A DNA stretch of 64,000 nucleotides from Sporolactobacillus pectinivorans. GTDB lineage: Bacteria; Bacillota; Bacilli; Bacillales; Sporolactobacillaceae. The stretch covers positions 3,168,954 through 3,232,953 of the forward strand of contig NZ_NXGA01000001.1 of the NCBI RefSeq assembly GCF_002802965.1, given 5' to 3'. The first letter of the stretch is position 1; each line of letters begins with the position of its first letter. The notes under the pieces were generated by a model. The model was not told where the DNA came from. It did no database searches and was given only the letters and a program-made list of their open reading frames with translations. The position numbers were made by a program, and so were the translations under genes. Shown one piece after another: positions 18,600-27,540 of the stretch.

Positions 18600-19258
18600 T
18601 TCCGCGAACCATCAGACTCTTTTTCCACTTGCGTGACTTGTTCCGCCCATTGGCTGATGTAGCGAAGGTAATTGATACGAAAGGAAGGCTCACTTGGGCG
18701 GAGAAAAAAAACTTCCCGAAGGAACTGGGGCTGCAGAAAAGGCATGATTACCAAATCCCTGTACTGAAGAACAGTAAATTCAGCAGCTTGAGGATCTGTC
18801 GCCGCATCCGGAAGGATCTCTTCAAAAATCTCGATCAACAAATACTTTTCCTTCATCAGATAGCTGGACATCAGTTCCCGGACCAGCTGGTTATCCAGTG
18901 TCATTTCCCTATGGCAAAAACGGGAAAGATAAAAATATTTTTGTTGGTACGTGATCAGCCTGTCCGCAATAAACACAAGCCGATCACCCGCTTGTTTGCC
19001 GGATACAGCTGCATCCTGTCCCGCATCTTCCAATTCATTCAGATAACCTTCAAAGAAAGATGACATCAGATATTCGAGCAGCCCCTGTTTCCCGCCGAAG
19101 TAATACGATACAAGAGCCAGATTAACGCCGGCATCTGCAGCAATCGCCCGCACGGATGTCCCGTCATACCCGGACATATTAAATAGCTTCAGAGCAGAAT
19201 GAATAACCGCTTCCCTCGACTTTTTCCCGCCGGCCGGATTTGCATGTTCTGACGGCAT
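18584..19258 (-). CDS. yttP: TetR family regulator YttP
   Basis: The N-terminal DNA-binding domain (ALKLFNMSGYDGTSVRAIAA, then a second helix in GVNLALVSYYFGGKQGLLEY) at residues 17-63 is typical of TetR repressors. The C-terminal 150 residues would bind an unknown ligand. The position beside ezrA and ytsP identifies YttP. I chose the ATG at 19258, spaced 10 nt from AGGG, over a GTG at 19264. The 3' end overlaps the TauE/SafE pseudogene by 16 nt, tail to tail. Confidence 0.87.
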   Translation of the reverse strand: MPSEHANPAGGKKSREAVIHSALKLFNMSGYDGTSVRAIAADAGVNLALVSYYFGGKQGLLEYLMSSFFEGYLNELEDAGQDAAVSGKQAGDRLVFIADRLITYQQKYFYLSRFCHREMTLDNQLVRELMSSYLMKEKYLLIEIFEEILPDAATDPQAAEFTVLQYRDLVIMPFLQPQFLREVFFLRPSEPSFRINYLRYISQWAEQVTQVEKESDGSRNQLSK

Positions 19259-19296
19259 CTGCACACATCCCTTTCCCGATGAAAATATTATATCCT

Positions 19297-19546
19297 ATAA
19301 GAAGGTGTTTAAAAAGTCACCGAATGATGCTGCAAATTTCTTCGTTGGCTTTGTGCTAAAGGCGTGCGCAGAAGTCAGCACATCCTGCGCCAGTTCACGT
19401 AGCGCCAATCTACGTTCCGGTCCTCGAAACTTCGCCGCCTCGACCTTCCGACGGTCATGGATGACCTCGTGCAGGCGTTGCAACACGATGCTGCGTTTTT
19501 AGCCCGCAACCGTTCTCCTTTGCCACCTTTTTGAACAGACTCTATA
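19297..19546. repeat. MITE-like element B
   Basis: A 250-bp non-coding stretch upstream of ytsP has ends TATAAGAAGGTGTTTAAAAAG (left) and, on the other strand, TATAGAGTCTGTTCAAAAAGG (right), an imperfect inverted repeat. The right end shares GAACAGACTCTATA with element A at 12989-13081. The interior is more GC-rich than the neighbouring intergenic DNA and contains only meaningless open frames. It looks like a non-autonomous mobile element or its relic. Confidence 0.55.
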
Positions 19547-19667
19547 ATATAAAAATATTCTTTTAAAAGGGCGCTTCCCCTGCAAAAAACTTTCGACAAC
19601 CCAGCTGAAACTTTCTCCGTGATCTGATAAAATGAGAGTACTTTCGTAGAAAGTTGAGGAAAAAAAG

Positions 19668-20117
19668 ATGAATTCTGTCAATAAAACAAGAATCCAGGTT
19701 CTTGAATCGTTAATCAAAGATGAACCGAATCAGATAGCCAATCTTGCAAACAGCGCCGCCTGGCTTAATCAATGCCTTGACCGCATTAATTGGGTCGGAT
19801 TCTATCTGCTCAAGAAGAATGAACTCGTCCTCGGGCCATTTCAGGGCAAACCCGCATGCGTCCGCATTCAGGTAGGAAAAGGAGTCTGCGGTACCGCAGC
19901 AAAAAGAAAAGAGATCGTGCGCGTTGCCGATGTGCATGATTTTCCCGGACATATTGCCTGTGACGAAGACTCGCGTTCGGAAATCGTTGTTCCCCTGATT
20001 GTCGGAGATAAGCTGATCGGCGTTCTCGATATTGACAGTCCTGTTACCGACCGATTTTCTGAAGATGACCAGCAGTTTCTTGAAGCTTTTGCAGAAACAC
20101 TGGCTCTATATCTGTAA
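19668..20117 (+). CDS. ytsP: GAF-domain free methionine-(R)-sulfoxide reductase (YtsP)
   Basis: This single GAF domain of 149 residues belongs to the fRMsr family, which reduces free Met-R-sulfoxide. The three cysteines of the family are present: Cys64 (KPACVRI), Cys74 (GKGVCGTAA) and Cys98 (GHIACDEDS). The DIDSP segment near residue 123 is also conserved. The ATG follows a GAGGAAAAAAAG ribosome site. It stands alone upstream of rpsD, as in B. subtilis. Confidence 0.93.
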   Translation: MNSVNKTRIQVLESLIKDEPNQIANLANSAAWLNQCLDRINWVGFYLLKKNELVLGPFQGKPACVRIQVGKGVCGTAAKRKEIVRVADVHDFPGHIACDEDSRSEIVVPLIVGDKLIGVLDIDSPVTDRFSEDDQQFLEAFAETLALYL

Positions 20118-20148
20118 TCTTCCGGGCCTTGCCGCGGCCTGTCAATGC

Positions 20149-20178
20149 TTGACAAAGTACTCCGGGAAAAGGTATAAT
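20149..20178 (+). promoter_or_regulatory. Sigma-A promoter of rpsD
   Basis: TTGACA (20149-20154) and TATAAT (20173-20178) are both perfect consensus hexamers, separated by 18 nt. This is a strong promoter, as expected for a ribosomal protein gene. Confidence 0.88.
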
Positions 20179-20406
20179 TGCGTTCGTGTAAAATGAGGCA
20201 GAACCGGAAAGAATTCGGAGTCCTTTTATTTTGTCCCTCTTATGAGATGAGGTGCACCGTGTAACCTAGGCTGCCTGGGCGAAGATGCAAGATGGCAAAA
20301 TAGCTTCGGAAAAACTACCGGAGGTGTCATTTTATACCGATCAGAGAATGCTCAGTAGAAAGTTGCTGGACAGCTCTAATAAAATGACAAAGGAGGAGTC
20401 ATAATT
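20179..20406 (+). ncRNA. rpsD (S4) autoregulatory mRNA leader
   Basis: An untranslated leader of about 220 nt separates the promoter from rpsD. B. subtilis rpsD is known to be repressed by S4 binding its leader; here that role is inferred from position and structure. An 11-bp perfect stem forms between TGTCATTTTAT (20325-20335) and ATAAAATGACA (20379-20389). It ends directly against the AAGGAGGAG ribosome site, so it could control access to it. Confidence 0.65.
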
Positions 20407-21009
20407 ATGGCTCGCTATACCGGTCCAGTATGGAAAAAATCACGCCGTTTGGGCATATCGCTCAGCGGAACAGGAAAAGAACTTGAAAGGCGTCCTTACG
20501 CACCAGGTCAACACGGCCCGACCCAGCGTATCAAGCTGTCCGAATACGGTCTTCAGCAGCAGGAAAAGCAGAAACTGCGTTTTATGTACGGTCTGAATGA
20601 ACGCCAGTTCCGCCGCACATTTGATGATGCGGCTAAATTAAAAGGCGTTCACGGTGCAAACTTCATGATTCTGCTTGAGTCCCGTCTCGACAACCTTGTT
20701 TACCGAATGGGTTTTGCACGGACGCGCCGCCAGTCACGCCAGCTTGTCAATCACGGCCATATTACTGTGAACGGCAAACGTGTCGATATTCCTTCATATC
20801 GAGTAAAGCCTGGAGAAACAATCGGCGTTCGTGAAAAGTCAAAGAATCTGCTTGTTATTAAAGATGCTCTGGAGACAAATACATTCGTTCCTGAATATCT
20901 GTCCTTTGATGAAAAAAACATGGAAGCAACTTTCAGCCGGCTTCCTGAACGTTCAGAGCTACCTGCAGAAATCACGGAAGCAATGATCGTCGAATTCTAT
21001 TCAAAATAA
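20407..21009 (+). CDS. rpsD: 30S ribosomal protein S4
   Basis: S4 nucleates 16S rRNA folding and helps the decoding centre. The 200 residues begin [19 protein letters not shown]. The S4 RNA-binding domain occupies about residues 92-155 ([20 protein letters not shown], then [14 protein letters not shown]). An excellent ribosome site (AAGGAGGAG) precedes the ATG. In B. subtilis tyrS follows; here a class A PBP gene does. Confidence 0.98.
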   Translation: MARYTGPVWKKSRRLGISLSGTGKELERRPYAPGQHGPTQRIKLSEYGLQQQEKQKLRFMYGLNERQFRRTFDDAAKLKGVHGANFMILLESRLDNLVYRMGFARTRRQSRQLVNHGHITVNGKRVDIPSYRVKPGETIGVREKSKNLLVIKDALETNTFVPEYLSFDEKNMEATFSRLPERSELPAEITEAMIVEFYSK

Positions 21010-21021
21010 ATTGACTGAACC

Positions 21022-21057
21022 ACTCCCGTCCGCAGAAAGCAGACGGGAGTTTTTTTA
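21022..21057 (+). terminator. rpsD terminator
   Basis: The stem ACTCCCGTC / GACGGGAGT is followed by seven T residues, 12 nt past the rpsD stop. Confidence 0.93.
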
Positions 21058-21179
21058 CCTTGTTTTTCCTTTTCAAGTTTTTTAATTTAAGCTAAGATAT
21101 AAGAAAATTGGCGTAAAATAATGTAAACGCTTCGTCAGAACCATAATCATTTAGTACAACTAATTTAAGGAGATGTGCC

Positions 21180-23771
21180 ATGCGCCTCCAATTCAAACGT
21201 TTTTCCGATCTATTTGACAAATTTGCGGAATATTGGTCTTCAAATTCTAGAATCCAGACCCTGTACATCGCAAAGAATATCGTCTGGCAATCATTTTTAA
21301 TGACAATTTGCGTCTTGGTTATCTGCTTTTTTTTCGTGGCCGGTACTGCCTCGGGATATTTTGCGAAACTCGTCCGCAATCAGCCTGTACTTAGCTATAA
21401 AACGCTTAATCAGGACATTACCAATTACAGCGAGAGCAGTGTCAGTTATTTTGCCGGTAACATCCCGATCGGCAAACTGAACAGCGACTTGGTCCGTACA
21501 AATACACAGTTGAATGATGTCTCTCCAAACTTGACTCATGCCGTGATCGCTACCGAAGATGAATTTTTTTATCAGCATCACGGCATAGTTCCCAAGTCGG
21601 TTATCCGTGCAGCCATGGAAGAAATTCTACATAAATCACAGATCTCCGGAGGAAGCACAATCACGCAGCAGCTGGTGAAAAATCAAATTTTGACAAATCA
21701 GGTTACTGTTGACAGAAAATTCAAAGAAATGTTGCTGGCCATGCGAATTGAAAAATTTTTCAGCAAAGATCAGATTCTCGAAGCTTATCTTAACATGGCT
21801 CCTTTCGGCCGGAATTCAACAGGCAAAAACATTGCAGGCGCAGAAGCCGCGGCAGAGGGCATCTTCAATGTCAGTGCGGACAAACTGAATATTCCTCAGG
21901 CCGCTTTTCTGGCTGGGCTGCCGAAAAATCCGTTTACCTACTCGCCCTTCCAGAGTCAGGGCGAAGTAAAAAAAGATATATCGGCAGGAGTTAACCGTGC
22001 ACACACCGTGCTGAGAAGAATGTATGAGACCGGATATATTAATAAAAGGCAGCTGGATTCGGCACTGAAATATGACTACCGCAAGCACTTTTCGAAACCG
22101 GGAAAATTAATGAACAACGATTATCCCTACTTGTCACAGGAAGTTGAAAAACGATCGACAATCATTCTTGCCGAGAAGCTGGCCGGGCAGGAAGGATATA
22201 ACGGCAGCAGTTTTTACAATGATTACCTGAATTACGGGAACATGCTCTATGAGCAGAGCAATCATGTTTATGGAAACAGATCCCTGGCGCAGATTGCGAA
22301 AATACACGGATATAATTTCAGTGCCGTTAAGAATCATTATCAGCTCTTTTCCAGCCTGATGAACACCGCATTAAAAGATCTGCAGTATGGTGGATATAAG
22401 ATTTATACAACGATCAACAAACCAATTTATGACGACATGCAGCGCTTTGCACAAAATTATACCGGTTACAGTCCGGATCGAACGATTACTGTACAGAATG
22501 GTAACGGAAAGACTAAAAAAATGACAGATTCGATGCAGGTAGGCTCCATACTGATTGATAACAGGACTGGGAAGATCATTAGTTTTGTCGGCGGGCGCGG
22601 TTTTCAAAAATCGCAATATGATTATGCTACTGAAGTCACAAGACAAAACGGGTCGACGATGAAACCTTTGCTTGTATATGCTCCTGCGATGGAAATGGGC
22701 CTGATTCAGCCCGGCTCAATTGTCGCCGATCTGCCCTACCAGCGCACGGTGAACGGCCAAGTTTATGCACCGACCGACTATGGTTCAACTGCCACCACAA
22801 AAATCTTCCATGGCTTTGAAACAGTCAGATCCGCTTTGGCTGCCTCACATAATGTTCCCGCTGTCGACACGTTTACAAGATTAAGCCTGGCAACTAATAA
22901 AGCACCCGATTACCTAAAAAAAATGGGCATCACGTCTCTAGTCGGTACGGACGGATACAATGTCTCAGCGGCTCTTGGCGGAATCACCCGGGGGGTTACT
23001 GTTGAAGAAAATACAAATGCCTACACCACTTTTGCCAATAACGGCGAATTCATTGATGCCTATATGATCGCAAAAATTGTAGATAGAAAAGGGAACATTG
23101 TTTATCAGCACCAATCAAATCCGGTTCGTGTTTTTTCACCGCAGACCAATTATCTGATGCTCGACATGATGCGTGATGTTTTTAAAACCGGAACCGGACG
23201 GGGCCTTCCAGGTATGCTTAATTTTTCTGCCGATTGGGCTGGTAAAACAGGAACATCGCAGAATTGGCGCGATTCCTGGCTTGTCGCCTCCAATCCGAAT
23301 ATTACCATGGGTGTCTGGAATGGCTATGCGCATAATGATCAGCTGAACAGATACACCTATTCAACACAGACACGCCAGTTATGGGCCGGTTTTGCCAACA
23401 GCGCTTACCACGATGATCCGCAGCTGATGGCACCGAAAGAACAGTTTAATCAACCCGCGGGTATTTCTAAGGTAACAATGTGCGGCCTGACCGATCAAAA
23501 ACCAACTCAAATGTGCCAGTCCGCAGGCTTTGTCACGACAGATCTTGTCAACAATAAATACCTGCCCACGCAAACTGTTGAGGCGCTGGAACCTGCAAAT
23601 GCTCCTGCCGGCACCGGAAATAAGAACAGTAAGGATTCAAATCAGCTGGGGACGAGTAATGGAGCCGTTCTCGGGGGATTCAGAATCAAGCCGGAAATCA
23701 TGAGTTCACGTTTCCCAAATATCGATCTGAAATCGGCAAACCCGACTCTTTTGGGAAGGATTAGGCCATAA
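21180..23771 (+). CDS. Class A penicillin-binding protein (transglycosylase/transpeptidase)
   Basis: This bifunctional murein synthase has 863 residues. A short cytoplasmic tail and one membrane helix (about 34-57) come first. The GT51 glycosyltransferase domain follows, with catalytic Glu126 in AVIATEDEFFYQHHG and GGSTITQQLVKN. The transpeptidase domain has the three penicillin motifs: STMK (Ser about 492), SHN (about 560) and KTGTS (about 688). The C-terminus is Asn/Ser/Gly-rich linker, then a short ordered end. AAGGAGATG precedes the ATG. It sits between rpsD and ccpA. I cannot tell from sequence which B. subtilis PBP it equals, or whether it acts in vegetative or spore wall. Confidence 0.93.
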   Translation: MRLQFKRFSDLFDKFAEYWSSNSRIQTLYIAKNIVWQSFLMTICVLVICFFFVAGTASGYFAKLVRNQPVLSYKTLNQDITNYSESSVSYFAGNIPIGKLNSDLVRTNTQLNDVSPNLTHAVIATEDEFFYQHHGIVPKSVIRAAMEEILHKSQISGGSTITQQLVKNQILTNQVTVDRKFKEMLLAMRIEKFFSKDQILEAYLNMAPFGRNSTGKNIAGAEAAAEGIFNVSADKLNIPQAAFLAGLPKNPFTYSPFQSQGEVKKDISAGVNRAHTVLRRMYETGYINKRQLDSALKYDYRKHFSKPGKLMNNDYPYLSQEVEKRSTIILAEKLAGQEGYNGSSFYNDYLNYGNMLYEQSNHVYGNRSLAQIAKIHGYNFSAVKNHYQLFSSLMNTALKDLQYGGYKIYTTINKPIYDDMQRFAQNYTGYSPDRTITVQNGNGKTKKMTDSMQVGSILIDNRTGKIISFVGGRGFQKSQYDYATEVTRQNGSTMKPLLVYAPAMEMGLIQPGSIVADLPYQRTVNGQVYAPTDYGSTATTKIFHGFETVRSALAASHNVPAVDTFTRLSLATNKAPDYLKKMGITSLVGTDGYNVSAALGGITRGVTVEENTNAYTTFANNGEFIDAYMIAKIVDRKGNIVYQHQSNPVRVFSPQTNYLMLDMMRDVFKTGTGRGLPGMLNFSADWAGKTGTSQNWRDSWLVASNPNITMGVWNGYAHNDQLNRYTYSTQTRQLWAGFANSAYHDDPQLMAPKEQFNQPAGISKVTMCGLTDQKPTQMCQSAGFVTTDLVNNKYLPTQTVEALEPANAPAGTGNKNSKDSNQLGTSNGAVLGGFRIKPEIMSSRFPNIDLKSANPTLLGRIRP

Positions 23772-23802
23772 CTCGCCTTTTTTAGTGATATTCCCCCGTT
23801 TT

Positions 23803-23840
23803 AAAAAAAAGGGATGTCCTAATGGGACAGCCCTTTAAAT
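23803..23840. terminator. Bidirectional terminator between PBP gene and ccpA
   Basis: The stem GGGATGTCC / GGACAGCCC (one mismatch) sits between the convergent gene ends. A run of eight A on the left gives a perfect T-tract for the ccpA transcript on the minus strand. Confidence 0.75.
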
Positions 23841-23888
23841 CATTTTGCAAAAACAGCAAACTCCTCGGTTTGCTATTAATGCACTTCG

Positions 23889-24887
23889 TTATTTTGTAGA
23901 CTGGCGGTAATCAATCCGATGGGGAAGAACGATTTTCGCGTTAGTCACTTTTTCATTATTCATTAGCTTTGTGAGCAGACGCATGGCTACGGCACCAATA
24001 TCATATGTAGGTTCAGCGATACTGGACAGGGTCGGACGCACCATCTGAACCAGACGTGTATTCTCACTGCTGATCACTTCAATATCATCGGGAACTTTAA
24101 GACCTTCATCTTGGATTTCATGAACCGCTCCGATCGCCATTTCATCTGAATCAACAAAAATGGCTGTCGGCTTGTTTTCCTGTGCCAGAAATTGTGCCGT
24201 GGCTTCTTTCCCGGATTCATAAGTATAATCTCCAATGGAGAACAGCGTTTCATCAAATGATATATCCGCAGCGGAAAGGGCCCGCTTGTACCCGTTCAGC
24301 TTGTATTTTCCGCTGATCGGTGCTTCCAGAGGGCCGTCAATAAATCCTATTTTGCGATGTCCTGTTTCGACAAAGTGTGAAACAACCTCGAAAACGGCCT
24401 GTTCATAGTCAATGTTAACAGAAGGGATTTTATCATTTTCATCCACAGTAGCCGCCAATACAACCGGAACTGAAGATTGTTTAAATTCTTCGATATGTTC
24501 TTCTGCAACTTTCCCGCCCATGAAAACGATGCCGTCAACCTGTTTGCCCAGCAGCGTCTGGATCAGGCGGATTTCTTTGTCTTTGTTCTGATCGGAGTTG
24601 CATAAAATAATATTGTACTTGTACATTGTAGCGATGTCTTCGATGCCACGCGCTAATTCTGAGAAAAACACACTTGAAATATCGGGAATAATGACGCCGA
24701 CGGTCGTTGTCTTCTTGCTTGCCAACCCTCTTGCAACCGCATTGGGACGGTATCCCAGCCTTTTAATGGCCTCCGAAACTTTTTTTCTGGTCGTCGGTTT
24801 AACATTCGGGTTCCCGTTGACCACCCGGGAAACGGTCGCCATAGAAACGCCAGCTTCACGGGCAACATCATAAATCGTAGCACTCAA
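23889..24887 (-). CDS. ccpA: Catabolite control protein A
   Basis: CcpA is the LacI-family master regulator of carbon catabolite control; with P-Ser-HPr it binds cre sites. The helix-turn-helix and hinge cover residues 1-60 ([21 protein letters not shown], then [14 protein letters not shown]). The periplasmic-binding-protein-like core follows, with [20 protein letters not shown]. The 332 residues are standard. The start is TTG with GAGGAGG 9 nt upstream. It keeps its place upstream of ytxH-ytxG-murC, but aroA and motPS, which neighbour it in B. subtilis, are absent. Candidate targets in this window are ytxK-ackA and glcDF. Confidence 0.95.
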   Translation of the reverse strand: MSATIYDVAREAGVSMATVSRVVNGNPNVKPTTRKKVSEAIKRLGYRPNAVARGLASKKTTTVGVIIPDISSVFFSELARGIEDIATMYKYNIILCNSDQNKDKEIRLIQTLLGKQVDGIVFMGGKVAEEHIEEFKQSSVPVVLAATVDENDKIPSVNIDYEQAVFEVVSHFVETGHRKIGFIDGPLEAPISGKYKLNGYKRALSAADISFDETLFSIGDYTYESGKEATAQFLAQENKPTAIFVDSDEMAIGAVHEIQDEGLKVPDDIEVISSENTRLVQMVRPTLSSIAEPTYDIGAVAMRLLTKLMNNEKVTNAKIVLPHRIDYRQSTK

Positions 24888-25102
24888 TTGTCCATTCCTC
24901 CTCTTCTATTATCGATCCGGTGTGGGTTGGCCACAGCTGTAACGTTTTCATTTTTCCGCACTACAAAAGTACATCAAAATAAAATTGATGCCATACCTAT
25001 TCATTTATGTCCATCATAACAAACCATTAAGCATTAAGCCATCTAAATGATGCTAAAAAGCGACAAAAAGCCCTATTTTTTAGCAGGTACGGCTAAAAAC
25101 TG

Positions 25103-25387
25103 TCAAACATAGTCTTTCGGGATCGGGATCATCTGCTCGCTGCTGTCAGATTCCTTTTTATAAGAAGTAACTGCTTTTTTCAGATCAATTGATTTTTGCC
25201 GGGCAGCTTCAATCAGGCCGGCACTTTTCCCCTTCAGGGAAACACTCTTGCGCTGCACATTCTGAACCAGCTGTTCCCCGGAAGGGACAGCAATAAGATA
25301 AACCGCAGCAGCGCCAATCAACGCACCAAATAAAACTCCGGATAAGAATGCAGGGCCCTTCCTTAGTCGTCCATCAGCATTTCCCAT
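25103..25387 (-). CDS. ytxH: YtxH-like general stress protein
   Basis: This 94-residue protein has an N-terminal Gly/Ala-rich membrane helix (GPAFLSGVLFGALIGAAAVY) and a polar, Lys-rich helical tail, the YtxH family pattern. In B. subtilis ytxGHJ is a sigma-B/sigma-H stress operon of unclear function. I chose the ATG at 25387, preceded by AGGAGGGG. The 120 nt of open frame upstream overlaps ytxG and is not needed. ytxJ is absent. Confidence 0.83.
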   Translation of the reverse strand: MGNADGRLRKGPAFLSGVLFGALIGAAAVYLIAVPSGEQLVQNVQRKSVSLKGKSAGLIEAARQKSIDLKKAVTSYKKESDSSEQMIPIPKDYV

Positions 25388-25415
25388 AGCCAGTCCCCTC
25401 CTTGCGACGGTTTGA

Positions 25416-25838
25416 TTAACGGTCCGAGTTTTTTTTGCCTTGCCAGCGGTGCAGCAAATCGATTGCAGCTTTTCCCCACTGAAGTGTCTGCGCGATTTTT
25501 CCGGCATGTTCTTCCCCGCTGTTTTCGATACTTGTTGTCACTTTACGGACGGATTCATTAACATTGCTCAACGACTCTCCAAAACCCTGAACTGCATCAA
25601 AAATACCATTCAGACTTTTGGACTTATACTGCACATCGGCCGCCAGTACATTGGTCCGGTGAAGCAGTTCCGTGGTCTCTTCATTCAACCCTTTCATCTG
25701 CTCCTGCATATCCTCAAGTGTTGACGCGACATCATCCATGGTTTTCTGAGCGGATTGGAGTGTCTGCGCAAGAAAATACACAAGTACTGAGAAAGCTATT
25801 GCGATAATGGCGACAGCCAAGTAAAGGATAATGATCAC
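25416..25838 (-). CDS. ytxG: DUF948 protein YtxG
   Basis: This 140-residue protein begins with a membrane helix (ILYLAVAIIAIAFSVLVYFLA) and continues as one long amphipathic coiled coil, with DDVASTLEDMQEQMKGL. This is the DUF948 (YtxG) family. The start is GTG at 25838 with GGGGG upstream. It lies 28 nt upstream of ytxH and 160 nt downstream of murC, as in B. subtilis. The biochemical role is unknown. Confidence 0.87.
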   Translation of the reverse strand: MIIILYLAVAIIAIAFSVLVYFLAQTLQSAQKTMDDVASTLEDMQEQMKGLNEETTELLHRTNVLAADVQYKSKSLNGIFDAVQGFGESLSNVNESVRKVTTSIENSGEEHAGKIAQTLQWGKAAIDLLHRWQGKKNSDR

Positions 25839-25998
25839 CGAAATTCCCCCTTTTATAGATTCCGTATTAGTTTGATGTTTTAGCGCATTTCTATACCTGT
25901 TATCTGGGTTAAAGGCGGTAGAACTTTCCGCTTTTGGAATCTCTTCTCCATCTTATCACGTCACACTAGTGAAAAAAAGCTGGACAGGGGTGCTGGGA

Positions 25999-27312
25999 TT
26001 ACGGCTTCAAAACTTTTTTATATTCATTTTGATATTTTTGAATATCACCTGCGCCCATGAAAAGCAGCACACTATGCTTGTAGTTTTTCAAATCTTCAAT
26101 ATTGCTGTTGTGCAATATATGCGATCCCGGTATTCTATCCTGTAAATCGTGGATGGAAGTTTTGCCGCTTTTTTCACGTGCAGAGCCAAAGATGTCACAG
26201 AGGTAGGCTTCGTCTGCGGTTTTCAAAGCCTCTCCAAACTCATCCATAAAAGTCATCGTTCGGGAATACGTATGAGGCTGGAATATGGCAACAATTTTTC
26301 TGTCAGGATATTTTTCACGTGCCGCCTGAATGGTTACACGAATTTCTGTCGGATGATGTGCATAGTCATCAATCATGACTTGATCAAATTCGGGCAGCTT
26401 CGATTCAGAAAATCTGCGCTTGACACCTTGAAACAGAGCAAGCCGCTCCTGCACTAGTTGAAGCGGAACATTCATATAATTGCAAAATGAAATGATGGCA
26501 AGCGCATTCAACACATTATGTTCCCCGTAGCCACGTATCTTAAAGTGACCATAAAAATCATTGCGCACATAAACATCGAAGGCTGTTCCAGAATCGTCGG
26601 GCCGGAAATCAATATTCCGGGCCTGAAAATCATTCTCCTCATTAAAGCCATAGTAAATAATAGGCACATTTGATTTGATCATTTGCAGTTTATCATTGTC
26701 CCCACAAGCAAAAATCGCTTTATTCACTTTAAGTGCCAGTTCCTGGAAAGCGTTCACTACATCATCCAGATCCTTATAATAGTCCGAATGGTCAAATTCG
26801 ATATTCGTGATAATGCAGTAATCAGGATCGCTATGCAGAAAATGCCGCTTGTATTCACAGGATTCCCAAATAAAATATTTGGCCTTTTCATTTCCTGAGC
26901 CGGTTCCATCACCAATCAAGTACGTCGTCGGCGCAAATTTTTCAAAGACAAAGGACAGCATTCCGGTCGTCGATGTCTTGCCATGTGTACCGGTTACAGC
27001 CACACTGGTATATTTTTCAGCCAAATCGCCGAGAAAATCGTAATAGCGGCGAACAGGAACTTGCAGCTCTTTGGCGCGCACAATTTCTTCATGCTGATCA
27101 GGAAAGGCGTTGCCTGCGATCACCACTTCATCAGTCGTAATGTTGTCTTTTGTAAAAGGTAAAATTTTTATGTTTTTATCTTCCAGCGCTTTTTGTGTAA
27201 AGAAACGTTTTTCAACATCGGAACCCTGTACTTCATGATGCAGATCCTGAAGTATTTGCGCCAATGCGCTCATTCCGGTTCCCTTTATTCCAACAAAATG
27301 GTATTTCGTCAT
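25999..27312 (-). CDS. murC: UDP-N-acetylmuramate--L-alanine ligase
   Basis: MurC (EC 6.3.2.8) adds the first amino acid of the peptidoglycan stem peptide. Residues 8-20 ([13 protein letters not shown]) form the UDP-binding Rossmann loop. The ATP loop [14 protein letters not shown] is near residue 110, and the HFLH...[10 protein letters not shown] segment and [10 protein letters not shown] (near 320) are intact. The 437 residues are normal. The ATG follows GGAGG. The 228 bases between it and sftA (27313-27540) hold no recognisable gene. Confidence 0.97.
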   Translation of the reverse strand: MTKYHFVGIKGTGMSALAQILQDLHHEVQGSDVEKRFFTQKALEDKNIKILPFTKDNITTDEVVIAGNAFPDQHEEIVRAKELQVPVRRYYDFLGDLAEKYTSVAVTGTHGKTSTTGMLSFVFEKFAPTTYLIGDGTGSGNEKAKYFIWESCEYKRHFLHSDPDYCIITNIEFDHSDYYKDLDDVVNAFQELALKVNKAIFACGDNDKLQMIKSNVPIIYYGFNEENDFQARNIDFRPDDSGTAFDVYVRNDFYGHFKIRGYGEHNVLNALAIISFCNYMNVPLQLVQERLALFQGVKRRFSESKLPEFDQVMIDDYAHHPTEIRVTIQAAREKYPDRKIVAIFQPHTYSRTMTFMDEFGEALKTADEAYLCDIFGSAREKSGKTSIHDLQDRIPGSHILHNSNIEDLKNYKHSVLLFMGAGDIQKYQNEYKKVLKP

Positions 27313-27540
27313 AAAATGACCTCCATAAAATGCTTCATCCCCGGTTCTGCCATGAATTTGACAGTATACTCATCTTACGCTGAGAAGTGTCCAACGTTCC
27401 GGCAGAATCGAATTCTTCCAACAAAGAAACAGCAGCCGGCCTGTTTCGTCCTATCCGGCGCAGTCATGTGTTTTAACCCGTCACCTATTTTAACCTTTAT
27501 CACTGAAGTTGTAAAAGTATATTTATGTATCATCCGCTAT

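Noticed and set aside
24930..24960. TGAAAACGTTACAG upstream of ccpA as a cre site
   Set aside because: It matches the cre consensus only if one base is deleted (three mismatches otherwise), so I do not claim autoregulation.
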